A DNA stretch of 64,000 nucleotides, taken from contig OZ316894.1 in the NCBI GenBank assembly GCA_973895155.1, forward strand, positions 18,414,001 to 18,478,000. Direction: 5' to 3'. Both the position numbers and the translations under genes were made by a program. The notes beneath the pieces are model-generated. The model was not told where the DNA came from. It saw only the letters and a program-made list of their open reading frames with translations, and did no database searches. The DNA comes from Marsupella aquatica. Lineage: Eukaryota; Marchantiophyta. Positions 11,466 to 23,211 of the stretch are shown here, in pieces; positions within the stretch are counted from its first letter, which is position 1; each line of letters begins with the position of its first letter.

Positions 11466-14400
11466 TTTGCTTGTGATAGTGCTTTGACACACCCTAGGAG
11501 CAGCCCCACCCCTTGCACCATCCCGCACTTGGTATATGGGGAAAAAGTGCATTTGGTGGTGGGCCAGCTCGCCAGTGGCGTGAGGAATTGGGAGGGTAGC
11601 TCTCACGTACCAGTTGCATTATATTTGAATGTTGAATGTGCGTTTGTCATGTGGACCTTACGCACTTGACAGTGTCTCACATGGACCTTGTGCATTCAAC
11701 AGTGCACAGTATTGCACTCAATTCCTTTGCAGTGTACCATGTGAGTTTCATCATTTTGAGTGCTATGGAGATCATTCATCTGTCTAGCAATGGTGCAATC
11801 ATCATTGTTCAGTGTTGTTGGCAAGACTATCAAGGGACTAGTAGCGTGAGTCTAAATTTGCCAGAACTGGTGCATGGGAGACAAGATTTGGTGGGTAACC
11901 ATCCCGTTCTTTAAAATGCTGTTGGGGTATGCAAAATGTGTTTGGCCCAAACCTAGCACCAAACTTAAGTCCGTCCTGACCAGGCGTTCCCCGTGACAGG
12001 TGGAATTGGGGTGGGCATGCTCTAATACCTATTATCATGGGGACTAACCCAACCACTTGTTTTTTTTAACATAAGTAGAGGTGGGTCTATGTTGTGTTCG
12101 TCACATCCCCGCCCTTGACTCTGGTTGCGCTTGCCCCCAAAGTCACTGTCTAGAGGCTTCACTCTTGACAATAAGCTACAGGTTAACGATCTACCAGGTT
12201 GTCGTGGGTACAATTGTAAACGTGAACTACCTTTTACGAGGACTAGCATGATCTGCATCTTTCTTTGAGCATAAGTTTAGGTGATCGAGGTCTACAATGC
12301 ATCCATGCACTTCACACCCTGACCTCAATTATGGTCATGTTTGCCCCAAAGGCATTGTCTACATTCACTCTAGACTGTAGACCATGAATCCTAGTGTCAC
12401 ATCTAGCTCTATTACCGTAGTTAGATGTTTCCCAGGAATTTAGAATTGTAGCCTGAGTTTACTTTGAGAGTGAATGAACAATCTCGTCTCTGTGTTTTCT
12501 TACTCCTCTACATATTCTCTGGAAATTAGCTCATTTTTAAAAAGCATAGGAGGTAAAATAAGGTATTATACACTCAAATTAATAGAATATTCTCTAATAA
12601 TATTACTTTTAAAAAGTAGATTAAGTAATGAATATTGAATATTAGAGTTTTTTGTAAATGTAGCCCATGAAAAGACAGGCAACTCACCTTGTAACTCTAA
12701 AAAGTGAGTCACCTCAAAAGTAGGGCATGAAAAGGTTTTTTATTAAAAACTCAGGGTGGACTAGCAAAATAAATATATTTTAGGGCAACAACATGAATCA
12801 CGTCACACTCACATGGTCCACGATGGGGTGTCTTGACATTGATGCTTGTGCTTAATCCTGTTGCTCTACCATCAGACTCGGGGGTTTCACTTCCACAAAA
12901 ATGACATATCACGTGCGACAAAGTATGGGGTCATTTTATTGGTTCAAGGGGAAGACTTAAGAATTTTTTGAGAAGAACAATAGGGTCTTTTAAATCCAAT
13001 TTTGGGACTTATAAGAACATTGTGGTCCTTATAACCAAATTATAGGGGTTGAAAAATTAAAAAAAATCTTACATTTTAGGGGGTCCGAGGCCTAAAAACA
13101 TCACAAGTGATGGGGAGGCATCCATATAGTGAGACCCCGAGCCACCAGATCTCCTTGCATGCATGTGCTTTGCCTTCTGTTCTTCAGCCTGTTGTTGTTT
13201 TGTCTTCTTGCTTTGCCAGATCTACTTGTACTTCCAAAGTCCCATGTCCTTGAGTTGTTGCATTTAGTATTCTTTTCGTGCCAAATCTCCCTATGCTCTG
13301 GTATTGCCAGGCTCTAGTGTTGCCAAGCTCGGGGCCAGGCTCTTTGCTGTTCAATTGTCCCACACACTTCAATTGCTTATTTTGTGCCTTTTTCTCTGCC
13401 AAATTCCTCTAGGCTCTACCAAATCCCTCTCTCCTATAATGAATTTTTGAGTTATGATCCCTCTGTCTATTTAGTGTTTGACCTCATTTCTACAAATTGG
13501 AATCGAGAATATTGGCCCAAAAGTCCACCCACACCTAGTAGTAGTGATGAGTCTGTGACATATGATCTAGTTCTCTTCAATTGAGTGATGATGAAGACCT
13601 ATCGGGAGACCTACTAGATGACATGGAGGATGACTGGATAATTATGTTCCAAAGTAGCAACAATAAACAATAGAGATTTTTTTCAATTCATATACAAATT
13701 CTGTAGCAGAGGTAAAAGATGTGTTAAGAAGCACTCTGAAGCTCAAGCTTGCCTTGATGTTGCGCCTCAGTGCTGCTCCCCTTTGATTGATGATGCTCCT
13801 CTATGCTGCACCTTGATGCTGCTACAAGGTTCCTTGCAATGCTGCTGCTGCCGCCCTCTCAATGCTGAAGAAAGACTCTCAACTGCTGGACCTGGCTGTG
13901 CTCCTTGAAGCTATAGATGCCAACAAGTTTCAGAGGGTGACTTAGGCTTTGTCAGCCCCGATATTTGTGTTTCCTTTTTATCCCTGTCTTTTATTCTAGT
14001 GTATTTTAGTTCAGATGCCAAAAGCAAACTCACCCTGTGTAATTGCTCAACCCTCTTTTCACCCTCTGAACTCATTTTGTAATAGAGGATTTACATGCGG
14101 ATTTACAAAAACCTCTATTTTTTTATAAAATAAAATTATTTATATTAGGCTAGGATCACATGTGGTACCCCGGCCCACAACATACACTAACTTTAAGCCC
14201 CCGAGACCATGAAACTCTGTATACCTTCACTCTTTTGATAACAACTTTCTTGTTTCCAAAAAGGATTTAAACTCCAAAGTTTGCTTCCAATATTAATTTC
14301 CCTTTCTATGGAGAGTGAATGGCGGCTCTTCTTGGGCTTGTTAGTAGGGGCTTAGAAAGATCTTTCCACCCTCTCTCCTGCCCAGTGTAACATCTATAGA

Positions 14401-14899
14401 TTTCATGAAGAATAGAGAGAATTGTAAATTTCTAAAGATCACTCATCACTCACTATCCACAAAGGTCCTAGTACCTAACTTTGGCATTTAGTGTCACCCT
14501 CTATCTCCAATGTACTCTTATTTTCTTGGGTTCCTCAGAAATGGCTTGGAAAGATCTTTCCAATGAGCCCGGCCAATGAGCCGAATATGGCTGAATTTCA
14601 TTGGGAATTGAGAGACCTACAAATATTCATAGATGACTATGACTTCTTGCCACATTCATTTGTCATGTTTTCTTGCCTCATTTCACTCATGTAATCTGTA
14701 CTATGTGAGTACAAAGAGGGTTTTGCTGTGGTCCATCTGGGTTGCAAAAATCTGTGTGAACCTTTTGGCAGACGTGGAGGTCCATCCCGGCTTCAATTTC
14801 AATTATACACCCCTGTCTTGGAATTTCACGGATTAAAGTAGAGTACACTTGCATGTTCCTTGTGGCATTTCACTCATGCGTAATTTGTACAATATGAGT
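11466..14899. other. Long gene-free stretch, AT-rich in places
   Basis: About 3.4 kb without a recognisable gene. 12530-12660 is an AT-rich block. It shares an inverted match with 25290-25345 (ATTAGCTCATTTTTAAAAAGCAT and its approximate complement), so a MITE-like or other small element is possible. 13130-13580 has open frames without recognisable homology. 14650-14712 and 14850-14901 are short diverged duplicates. 14731-14812 recurs at 16689-16766. Confidence 0.45.
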
Positions 14900-15253
14900 A
14901 TAACTGTTAGATATTGCTCTAGTCTTGTGACTCATGAGCTAACCACAGTTAGGCTAACTTGGGTTAGGACTTAGCTAATGTTAGTGGTAGTGCTGTTGTG
15001 CATATAGCCAGGGCTGATGCCAGACCCTGGTGGAACTTAGGCTCATTGTTACGGAGCTAGTTGAGAGATAGGGAGAGCTTATGCTATGGATGCTTGGTAT
15101 GGCCGGTCGGCCTAGAGTGCAGTAAAGCTCTTGCGTGTTCCCGTGGACGTAGCCTCATGTGGAGGTGAACCACGTATCTCTCTGTGTCGACTATTGTGCG
15201 TTGGATGGTTCATGGGCTTGCCGTTGCGAATGTCATCTTTGCTCAACAATAAC
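14900..15253 (+). mobile_element. Solo LTR of a copia-like family, with 5-bp target duplication
   Basis: The LTR is 14905-15248 (344 bp), begins TGTTAGATATTGC and ends CTCAACA. It is flanked by a perfect direct repeat ATAAC (14900-14904 and 15249-15253). No internal sequence is present, so this is a solo LTR left by recombination between the two ends of an element. It aligns along its length with 24534-24876 and with 48118-48335. Confidence 0.88.
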
Positions 15254-16672
15254 TAGCTCAATACCCGTGCGTTGCACAAAAGATGCCATGTCGGCCAAGA
15301 TTTGGTTGAGAAAAAAGATGTTGTGTTGGCCAAGAGGTTGTTGAGAAAAAAGATGTCGTGTCGGCCAAGAGGTCATTAAGAAAAAAGATGTTGTGTCGTC
15401 CAAGATGTCGCTGAGAAAAAAATGCCGTGTCTGCCAGGAAGTCGTTGAGAAAAGGATGTCGTGTCGGCCAAGATGTCCTTGAGGAAAAAGATATTGTGTC
15501 GGCCAATATGTCGTTGAAAGAAAGATATCGTGTTGCCCAAGACATCATTGAGAAAAAAAATATTGTGTCGCCCAAGGTGTTCTTAAGAAAAAATGTCGTG
15601 TTGCCCAAGATGTTGTGAAGAAAACCCGTGCGTTGCACAAACGATGTCGTTAAAAAAAGTCGAGTTGCCAAAGATGTCGTGAAGTAAAAAGATTTTGTGT
15701 CGCCAAAGATGACGCAAAGTAAATAGATGGCGTTAAAAAAAACCTGTGGAGTAAAAAGATGTTGTTCAGAAAAAAAGGAGTCATATCTCCAAAGATGTCA
15801 TGGAGGAAAAAATATTGTCAAGTAAAAAGATGTCATTATGTGAAATATATTGCCAAGTAAAACGATGTCGGGGCGCCAAAGATGTTGTTATGTCAAAGAT
15901 ATCATCAAGTAAAATGAAATAGTGTTGCCAAAGTTGTTGTGAAGTAAAACATATGTCATCAAGTAATAGATGTCGTCAAGTAAAAAAATCTTGTGACTCC
16001 AAAGCTGTTGTCAAGTAAAAAATGTCATCAGTCATAGATGTTGTGAAGTAAAACATGTCGTTGCATTAAATATCGTTAAGGAAAAGATGTGAAAAAATGC
16101 CAATAAATTTCTTGCTCAAAAGATTTCATTAAGTAAAAAATATCATTGCCCAAAACATGTCTAAGTAATAAAAGATATAATTACCCAAAAATTGTTACCG
16201 AGGAAAAGATGTCATGGGACAAAAAATGAGTGACAACAACCACAAAGTATCATAGCTAAAAATTATTTTTGTCTTTGTATTTTTCATATTTTTTTATCCC
16301 ACACCCGATCCCCCCCTCTTTTACCGCTTTTGTATTATTTTCTGGTTTTGATATTTCTTATTACAGTATGTAAAATTTGTAATCAATCTTATGACATAGA
16401 TTATCATGGGGTATAGTACTATACATAAATGATTATACATAGATGATCCATAAAGTACTCATTATTGTGCATTGTCATTCCTGGCATTCCCCTTTATTTA
16501 TTGCTTGGGAAACGTGTCACTTTTTACTTCACACCAAATATAATATAATTTTGGTTTATTTCTTCTCTTGGTAGGATTCTTTAATTTTTGTGCCTTCAAA
16601 TTCAAATGACGAACCACCCTATAAAAAGGCGCAATTGTTTATTATAGAAGTTTGTTTATTATAGAAGTTAAT
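15253..16672 (-). mobile_element. Helitron-like non-autonomous element with internal minisatellite
   Basis: Read on the minus strand the element ends with a small GTGC-AAC-GCAC palindrome, then GGGTATTGAGCTAG followed by T. This is the Helitron 3' pattern: a subterminal hairpin, a CTRR end and a 3' flanking T. The opposite end, read on the minus strand, starts near TCTATAATAAACAATTGCGCC. The first 1 kb is a degenerate tandem array. The rest is AT-rich and closes with the block AAATTCAAATGACGAACCA...GGCGCAA, which recurs at the far end of the related element(s) at 59-60.8 kb. No Rep/helicase gene is present. The exact 5' end is uncertain because the TTTATTATAGAAG tail is duplicated. Confidence 0.5.
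15262..16230. repeat. Degenerate minisatellite, ~35-45-bp units
   Basis: The core is AAGATGTCGTGTCGGCCAAGA followed by a (T/G)GTC(G/A)TTGAGAAAAA spacer, repeated more than 20 times and decaying to the right into AAGATGTC(A)-(A)AGTAAAA units. A longer CCCGTGCGTTGCACAAA block occurs at about 15267 and again at 15624, hinting at a higher-order unit of about 357 bp. Open frames on both strands across it are products of the repeat. Confidence 0.85.
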
Positions 16673-17513
16673 GAGTGCTTTACTGCAGTCCATCCCAGTT
16701 GAAAAAATCTATGTGAGCCTTTTGACAGAGGTGGAGGTCGATCCTGGCTTCAATTTCAAATATCAGCTTTTAAGGTACATTATTGTCACTAAGGATGTTT
16801 AACTGTATTTAAAATGTGCTGCTATTCTTGTATATAGTTCCCTGTTACTTTAGTGCTGTTTTTTTAATGCATTAAAAACTATGCCACTCTTTTCCTATAT
16901 AGTTACTCTCTTATTTCAGTGAACCTTGTTCCATACACAAAACCGTGACATACTTGTCATTACAAAAAATAAAATGTTTAACTTGTTCCATATACAAAAC
17001 CGTGACATACTTGTCAATACAAAAAATAAAATGTGACAGAATTGTCAATTAGATTATATTTAGTGACAAAGTACTTGAAAGTTGTTTTCGAATACACCAC
17101 ACATAGTTTACCAGTTTACGAAGTAACGTAAAAGATAGAAAGCATGATATCGTGCTTCGCTCGACAACTGTGGGAGGCTCAGAAAGTCACACATTGTCTG
17201 CAACAGTAGTATTCTGTATGATCAGTCTATGATTTCCAAAAGGTGCTGGAGAAAATGGTCGAGTAACAAGTCTGCTTTGCTCCTCTTCCCTCGCTGGTTG
17301 TGGAGAGAAGGAACAGTAGCTGCTTTCCACACCATAGTGTCTACTGAATCTGTACTGGGTTTTGGAAAAAGGTCTTGCTGGCGACTGTTAACGCACACAG
17401 CAGCCGAATTGGCTTGTGGGCCGGATTCGTCGTTGCTCAACTCCCACCAGTAGCTCATCTGCTTGAGAGACGAGAGCAGCAGCCGGAGAGCAAGAGCAGC
17501 TGGAGCAGCGACG
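16673..17513. other. Region upstream of the ClpR3-like gene
   Basis: No gene found. 16689-16766 is a diverged copy of 14731-14812. At about 16920-17030 a 57-60-bp segment with a CCATA(C)ACAAAACCGTGACATACTTGTCA block is duplicated. The last 300 bp before the ATG at 17514 should contain the promoter and leader. Confidence 0.4.
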
Positions 17514-20430
17514 ATGGCAGAGTGCCGCTGTTTGTCGGGAGGGTTTCTGGGTGTGTCGCCCTCTGCTCCTCCGAGTATTTCTTCTTCCAAGAGACAAATT
17601 AGTGTGAGGACCACGAGGAGGGCAGCAAATCTTCCTCTTCTTCCTCTTCGGCGCAATGAGAAGAAGGCAGCGGCTGTCCGAGGAGTTGTGTGTATGGGCC
17701 TGCCACCGCTGTCTTCCCCCAGCGACCCCTTTTTGCACCACCTTGCTGACGCTGCTCGGTCGGACAAGGGCCGAGCGCAATTGGCCGACGCCAGGAAGAA
17801 CGACGGCGGTCCTCCCCCTTTGCTGGACATCGTAGCTGATTCGATTATGATGGCTGCTCCTGCTCAGGTAGGGCATGTCTTTCTTCTGAAGATTAGTTGC
17901 CTGCAATTCTTGTCTGGAACCCTTGCCAACGTGGCCCTTGTTGTCGTTGTTTCTCCTATGGCAATTCCGTACGGGAATCTTGTCTTTTAGAATGTTTGGA
18001 TGTGGTGGCTGCATGGAACACTTCCTGGTATGTAGTGTGGAGACTGTCAACTCCACTGCTTGGTGCGTTTTATGAGTTCTGATTGTTGGAACCTAAGCTT
18101 CCGAGTTTCTGGATCGAATTTGGATTTTTGCATGCATACCCTAAATATTGCTGTCGGGACATGCTTGCATGAACATGAATTGGTGCTGATATAGGTGGGG
18201 ATCAATGAAGAGGGCAAAATGGAAACCCTTTTGTATCACTGTGTGTGGATTTTAAGTCATGTTAGTTCTAATTCGAAGACTGGACAGGTCTGAGTTTCGA
18301 TTCCGACACCGCCTGCACCTGACTTTAATTCTTGTCGTTGGTTCTGAATTTTGGTTGGCGTTTGAATTTGGTTCAGGTGGAACGATCTACTTCTTATAAT
18401 GAACATCGGCCTCGAAGGCCCCCTCCTGATCTCCCATCCTTGTTGCTCAACAGTCGGATTGTATACATTGGGATGCCTGTATGTACCACGTGCTCATTGG
18501 ATTTGCTGACTTCTTGCAAGGTGCACGCGAGGGTAGTCTTATTCGTAGACGAAGCACACAGGGCAGTCTGTGAAGGGTCTTAGAATGGTGTGAAGGTTAT
18601 TACGAGCCAAGTGAATTATGCTGGAACTTCTTTTAATATCGTTGTGCTTTTGGGTGATAGAACTGACTTGGGTTGATTTGAACAGCTTGTCCCAGCGGTG
18701 ACAGAACTGGTCATTGCAGAGCTCTTGTACTTGCAATGGTTGGATCCAAGACAGCCATCGTATGTTTACCTAAACTCAACGGGGACATCACGAGCTGATG
18801 GTGAAACGGTAAGCCGTTTGTCATGAATTTAGTCTGTTCAAGGGCTCATTGACATCTTTGAGAGCACTGTTTGTTGGTTGCAGTCATACAAGTCATCACA
18901 CTGAAATACAGAAGCTTACAGATTCATGTTCTAGGTCTCCTCTTCACCTAAGTGTTCATGGTATGTTGAATGTTCGTCTATATCCATGTTCAGCGATTGG
19001 TGTAACAGCCCTATGCTGCTTGGTGGGCTGGCAGGTTGGCATGGAGACGGAGGGCTTTGCAATTTATGATACTATGCAGCAAGTGAGAAATGAGGTACTA
19101 CACAAGAAAAGGTTTTCATATCGTGTTTGAGTTGCCGAGTTTGGTGATAAACTATCTACTAATCATTATTGTCAATATTAGGATTTTTAGCTCGTGATTA
19201 TAGGCCTTTTAAAGTGTAAGAGCAAAGTACCTATCTTCGTTTACGAACCTGGATTTCGCTCTAATTTGATTTTTTTGTTGTATGTTTCCTGTAGATGCAA
19301 ACTGTCGGTGTTGGTGCTGCTATTGGGCAGGCTTGCTTGCTCCTTGCTGCTGGAGAGAAAGGCCGTCGCTACATGCTGCCCCATGCCACAGGTTTATTTT
19401 CAAAAGTCTAATTAGTGATTTGATTTGTAATCTTGAGAAGTTCACAGGCTTGCGGATGTACGGTTAAGGGTTTTTTGCTGTGGGATCAATTTTTGCAGAC
19501 ATGATGAGAGTTTGTATGAGCACTTCTTAATAATCATGGACTTTTGTTGCAGCAATGATTCAACAACCGCGATTGCCATCAACAGGACAGATGTCTGCAA
19601 TTGATGTTCACATTAGAGCCAGAGAGGTATATTACATTAGAACAACCCGTTTGAGTTACTATAGATACTCGTTTCTTTCTTTCATTTTTTAGGCAGGATT
19701 CACGTGTCTACATCTGATTGTCTAGTTTTCTCTCTCCTTTGTTTGTTCAACGACACTTCAGAGGAAGTCGTCTTGGGACCCCAATCATATGTGGTTCTTA
19801 TGCGGTTTTGCTGATTCTTGCAGGTGATCCATAATAGGAATACTCTTGTGGAGCTACTGGCCAAGCACACAGGCAACGTAAGTTTCTGTTAATATGTGTG
19901 CTTACTTAAATATTGTCAATTGCGTGTTGTTTGTATTCATCTAAGGACATAGCAGTGGGACCAACTTTTTAATAATGATGATGCAGTCTTTTGAACGGGT
20001 GGCCAAGGTCATGGAAAGGCCGTTTTATATGAATCCAACCAAAGCTGTGGAGTTTGGCGTTGCTGACAAGGTGTGGAAAACTTGAATTTCCTTTTGGCAT
20101 TTCAGCATTTTGAATTTCAAAACAGCTCCTTGTTTTCGATCTAGAAGTAGAGGTGTAATCTTAGTCACAGAGTTTGAGCTCTTCCATGCGGGAAAATATC
20201 TGCAAAATAGGTTGTCCTGCCATACAGTGTTGGTGAGTCGGATCTAGCTGAACTTCGTGCTTAGCTGTGCATCACCATGGATTCAGTCATTGAGTTGGGT
20301 TATATTTGTGCAGATTTTATGGCGAGGGCAGGAAGCTATGGCAGCAACCTTGAAGACTGAGGAGTGGGACCAAAGGGCAGGAATTAGAGTAGTCCAGAGG
20401 CCTACAGTAGATGGTGCTCCGTTAGGGTGA
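17514..20430 (+). CDS. CLPR3: Plastid Clp protease non-catalytic subunit, ClpR3-like
   Basis: Nine exons: 17514-17867, 18377-18478, 18686-18808, 19035-19094, 19295-19391, 19553-19626, 19824-19877, 19987-20070 and 20314-20430. They total 1065 nt and encode 354 residues. Exon 1 codes a Ser/Arg-rich N-terminus fitting a chloroplast transit peptide. The Clp fold follows: RRPPPDLPSLLLNSRIVYIG, LVPAVTELVIAELLYLQWLD, ADGETVGMETEGFAIYDTM, VGVGAAIGQACLLLAAGEKG, MLPHATAMIQQPR and LLAKHTGNSFERVAKVM. The position of the catalytic Ser is Gly on an ungapped alignment and the catalytic His is Gln, as expected of ClpR rather than ClpP subunits. The TVGMETEGFAIYD and IGQACLLL blocks match ClpR3 better than ClpR1 or ClpR4. 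It converges on the ELIP gene. Confidence 0.92.
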
Positions 20431-21824
20431 CTGAGATATTCTCTTTCTCCACGCCTAGGTAGCTGCTTATTGCAAGTTATGGTTCACTTTCCCATGTAAT
20501 CCAAGCCTTTCTCTAAGGTTATGAATAGGCCAACATAGAAATTGAAGGGATCTGAATGTCTTCTTTGTATTGTACTAGAAAACCTATGTACATTAACAGT
20601 ATGGAAAACGTTGAGAAATTGTATGGACACGTCAAAGTTGAAAGTGTGAATGTCATTTGTGTACTGGCCAATCCAATGTGCCAACAAAATTAGTTTCCTC
20701 ATTGATTATAACGTTGAGGTACAGCCCAACTGTCTACGGGTGAGTGAACTGGGGAAGAAAGGGACAGTGGTGATGTAGAAGAAGTGTACAGTAGCGCTTG
20801 TATTATATGCTGCTTAGGACTGAACGCGTATTGTGGGCAGCTGGTCCTCTATTCACCAAGACTAGAAGTAAGAAATTTCCTTCTCCAGTGCAAGACGAGC
20901 TAAAGGTCGGATTCAATGAAGTGGAACCTCGGATGAACACACGTGGCCATATGGACTTGCAAAACCTGACGGACACAATAGAATATTTAAATATACTGGG
21001 ACGTAATGTTTTATACTTTGCAAAGCTGACTTATGAATATGCATTTGATTGATAATAGAAGGCTGATTTCAGGGATTCTGGATTTGTCTGGTAGTTTATC
21101 CCTGTGGCAGTCAGTCTCTGTTGTCTTTCACCTGGTCCGATAATGATGGTAATTCGTCCCCACTTGGGAATAATGGACTGCAACCCCCCGGGGCTGGGAT
21201 AATGGGCTGTAACGCAGCGACATCTCCAATGACATCTCACTACCTCCTCGGGGTGATGGGCTCCATACATAATATTTGAACACAAAGTACATTCTCATAC
21301 ATAATGCCGTTGAAATACAAAAAGTGAAGAAAGATAATCACAACTCGAATAAAACGCCCGGGCTCCCAATTCACATACAAGGGTAGTCACAATAATGTGG
21401 ACAGGAATTGAAGATTTTTGGAGGGGGGAATGAGCTTTCCGTTTAAGAAAGTCCATTACTTCATATTCATCTGGGACGTGTTGATTGTTTTCCGGTACAT
21501 CAGTGGTTTCTAGAAGGTGAAGCTCTTCCAGTTCTGCGGACTGAAGAGAGTTTACCGACCTTCGATGCAAACGCAAAACTCAAGCAACGTTCCTGAAAAA
21601 CTGCCAGACACGTCGAACTCTGTAACTCCCCCTACTCTCCAAAGAAAACTGGAGTGTTTGTAAACGGGAGTGCTTCGCGTTGTCTTTTTGTAGCAGGGGG
21701 TGATGACAATGAACTCATTTTGAAGTTTTATGTATCTCGGTTGCACTTGCGCAAACTGACAATGCCATGTATTTTTCTAATCTAATCATTCTACTACTGT
21801 ACAACATACTTAAAATGTTCGAGC
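20431..21824. other. Spacer between the convergent ClpR3-like and ELIP genes
   Basis: About 1.4 kb holding the 3' regions of both genes. The open frames at 20798-21052 and 21295-21746 show no recognisable homology. Nothing else supported. Confidence 0.4.
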
Positions 21825-22879
21825 TCAATTTGGAAAGCACGAGATGAATGGACTCCCGCGGATGGCTTCGTCGATGAGCAGAGCTGCAAATCCGATCATG
21901 GCGAGACGTCCGTTCCATCTCTCGGCTTTGGCGTTGAAGATGCCCCAATGCCGCGCGTCTGTCGACTCGCCGTTCATAAATGGGACTATAGAAGCATACG
22001 TAAAGAGGTGCACAACTCCAATGAAGTTCACCAGACCGAACGTGCCAGGGCTGAGGACTTGCTCGACGATTGATAATCCAGTGGCCTTCTCAGCTGCTAA
22101 GGCCCACACAAATCCCACCATAGCCTGCCATATGACATCAGTTGATCATCAGCCTCAGCGTTTACGCTTGCTAAACTTTCCAGCCTGAGGGTTAGGAAAT
22201 CAAAAGAAAGTAAGATCCTGAATTCAACTGAATTGATGAAGCACGAGTGGCGTTCATTGGATATAAGTTGTTCACCGCCAAAGAGGATAATTGAATTTTA
22301 ATTATCAGTATATTTCTTGCTAGTGATTGATTGCTGGTTATTAAAGTTGGTGACCACTTTCTGATCACTACTCTGTGGATAAAAAATTCTGAGACAATTT
22401 CAGTGGAATTCGAGTGCATGTGCTCAACTTCGGTTTCAGTACAGTGTGTGACTTACCAGCCGGCCGTTGATTGTCTCTGGAGCAGCACCATCGAAGGAGA
22501 AGAGGCTCCCGAACGATCTGTCGCCAGTCTCAGGACGCCTCTCAATCTCGGGGCGGGGAAAGAAGGATCCAGAGGTCGGCACGGACCCAAACACCGATTG
22601 TTTCTCAGATAGATTTTCGTCTTGGTTGCGCAGAATTATGTCCGTGGTGAGGTCCTCCTTCGTTTTCCTGTCCACTTCTTCTTGCACTTCAGTGCAACTC
22701 GGATCGGAGCCAACCGTCTGCTGGCAGCGGACAAAATTCCTCCCGATAAGTGATGGCCCCCTTACGATCAGGTACCGCGCTCTCAAACCTCTGGTGTTCC
22801 CCACTCCATTCGATTGCAATACACTTTTTGATGCTCTTGCTAGCACAAGTCCCGAAGAAGCGCTCATGATTGACATCAT
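21825..22879 (-). CDS. Early light-induced protein (ELIP), chlorophyll a/b-binding superfamily
   Basis: Thylakoid three-helix stress protein that binds pigments under high light or desiccation. Two exons, 22879-22457 and 22124-21825, give 723 nt and 240 residues. Helix I straddles the intron: ETINGRLAMVGFVWALAAE, around residues 135-152. The middle helix is at about 170-192 (FGLVNFIGVVHLFTYASIV). Helix III repeats the chlorophyll-binding motif, AERWNGRLAMIGFAALLIDE, from residue 208. The N-terminus of about 100 residues is Ser/Arg-rich with a plausible plastid transit peptide and is longer than in typical ELIPs of 190-210 residues. A 150-bp duplication lies directly upstream of the start codon. 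Confidence 0.92.
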
Positions 22880-22910
22880 AGTGGCCTCAATTTCTAAGGA
22901 CTATCTCTGT

Positions 22911-23211
22911 TGACTGCTACCGAAGTTGAGAACTTACACAATACTATAATCGAGGATGATTTGTTTGTTGCGAGCTAGGAGCTAAGAGAACGAAGAAATT
23001 GGCCAGCAACGGCCTTGGAGAGCAGAAAGACTCACTCACTCAACAGACATCAGTACTCGAAGACTGCTGCCGAAGTTGAGAACACGATACTATAATCGAG
23101 GGTTATTTGGTTGTTATGAGCTAGGAGGTAGGAAAACGAAGAAATGGGACAGGCAACGGCCTTGGAGAGCTGCAGAAAGAATCACGAATCAAACAGAAAT
23201 CAGTCCTCGAA
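22911..23211 (-). promoter_or_regulatory. 150-bp tandem duplication in the ELIP proximal promoter or leader
   Basis: 22911-23060 and 23061-23211 are two copies in tandem, beginning GACTGCT(A/G)CCGAAGTTGAGAAC and ending CAGT(A/C)CTCGA, with roughly 85-90% identity by eye. The inner copy starts 32 bp from the ELIP ATG at 22879, so any transcription start or cis element in it is present twice. Confidence 0.8.

Noticed and set aside
15258-15671. 137-residue minus-strand frame with repeated SWPTRH/FFS motifs
   Set aside because: It is a translation of the minisatellite. The other strand is equally open and the related array at 59 kb gives different breaks, so there is no evidence of selection on a protein.
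15262-16230. Regularly spaced repeats resembling a CRISPR array
   Set aside because: Units are degenerate, spacers are themselves repeat-derived, and the surroundings are a plant nuclear genome. It is a minisatellite.
17222-18056. Long minus-strand frames (202 and 222 residues) opposite ClpR3 exon 1
   Set aside because: They are antisense shadows of a GC-rich transit-peptide exon whose plus-strand gene is fully supported by nine in-phase exons.
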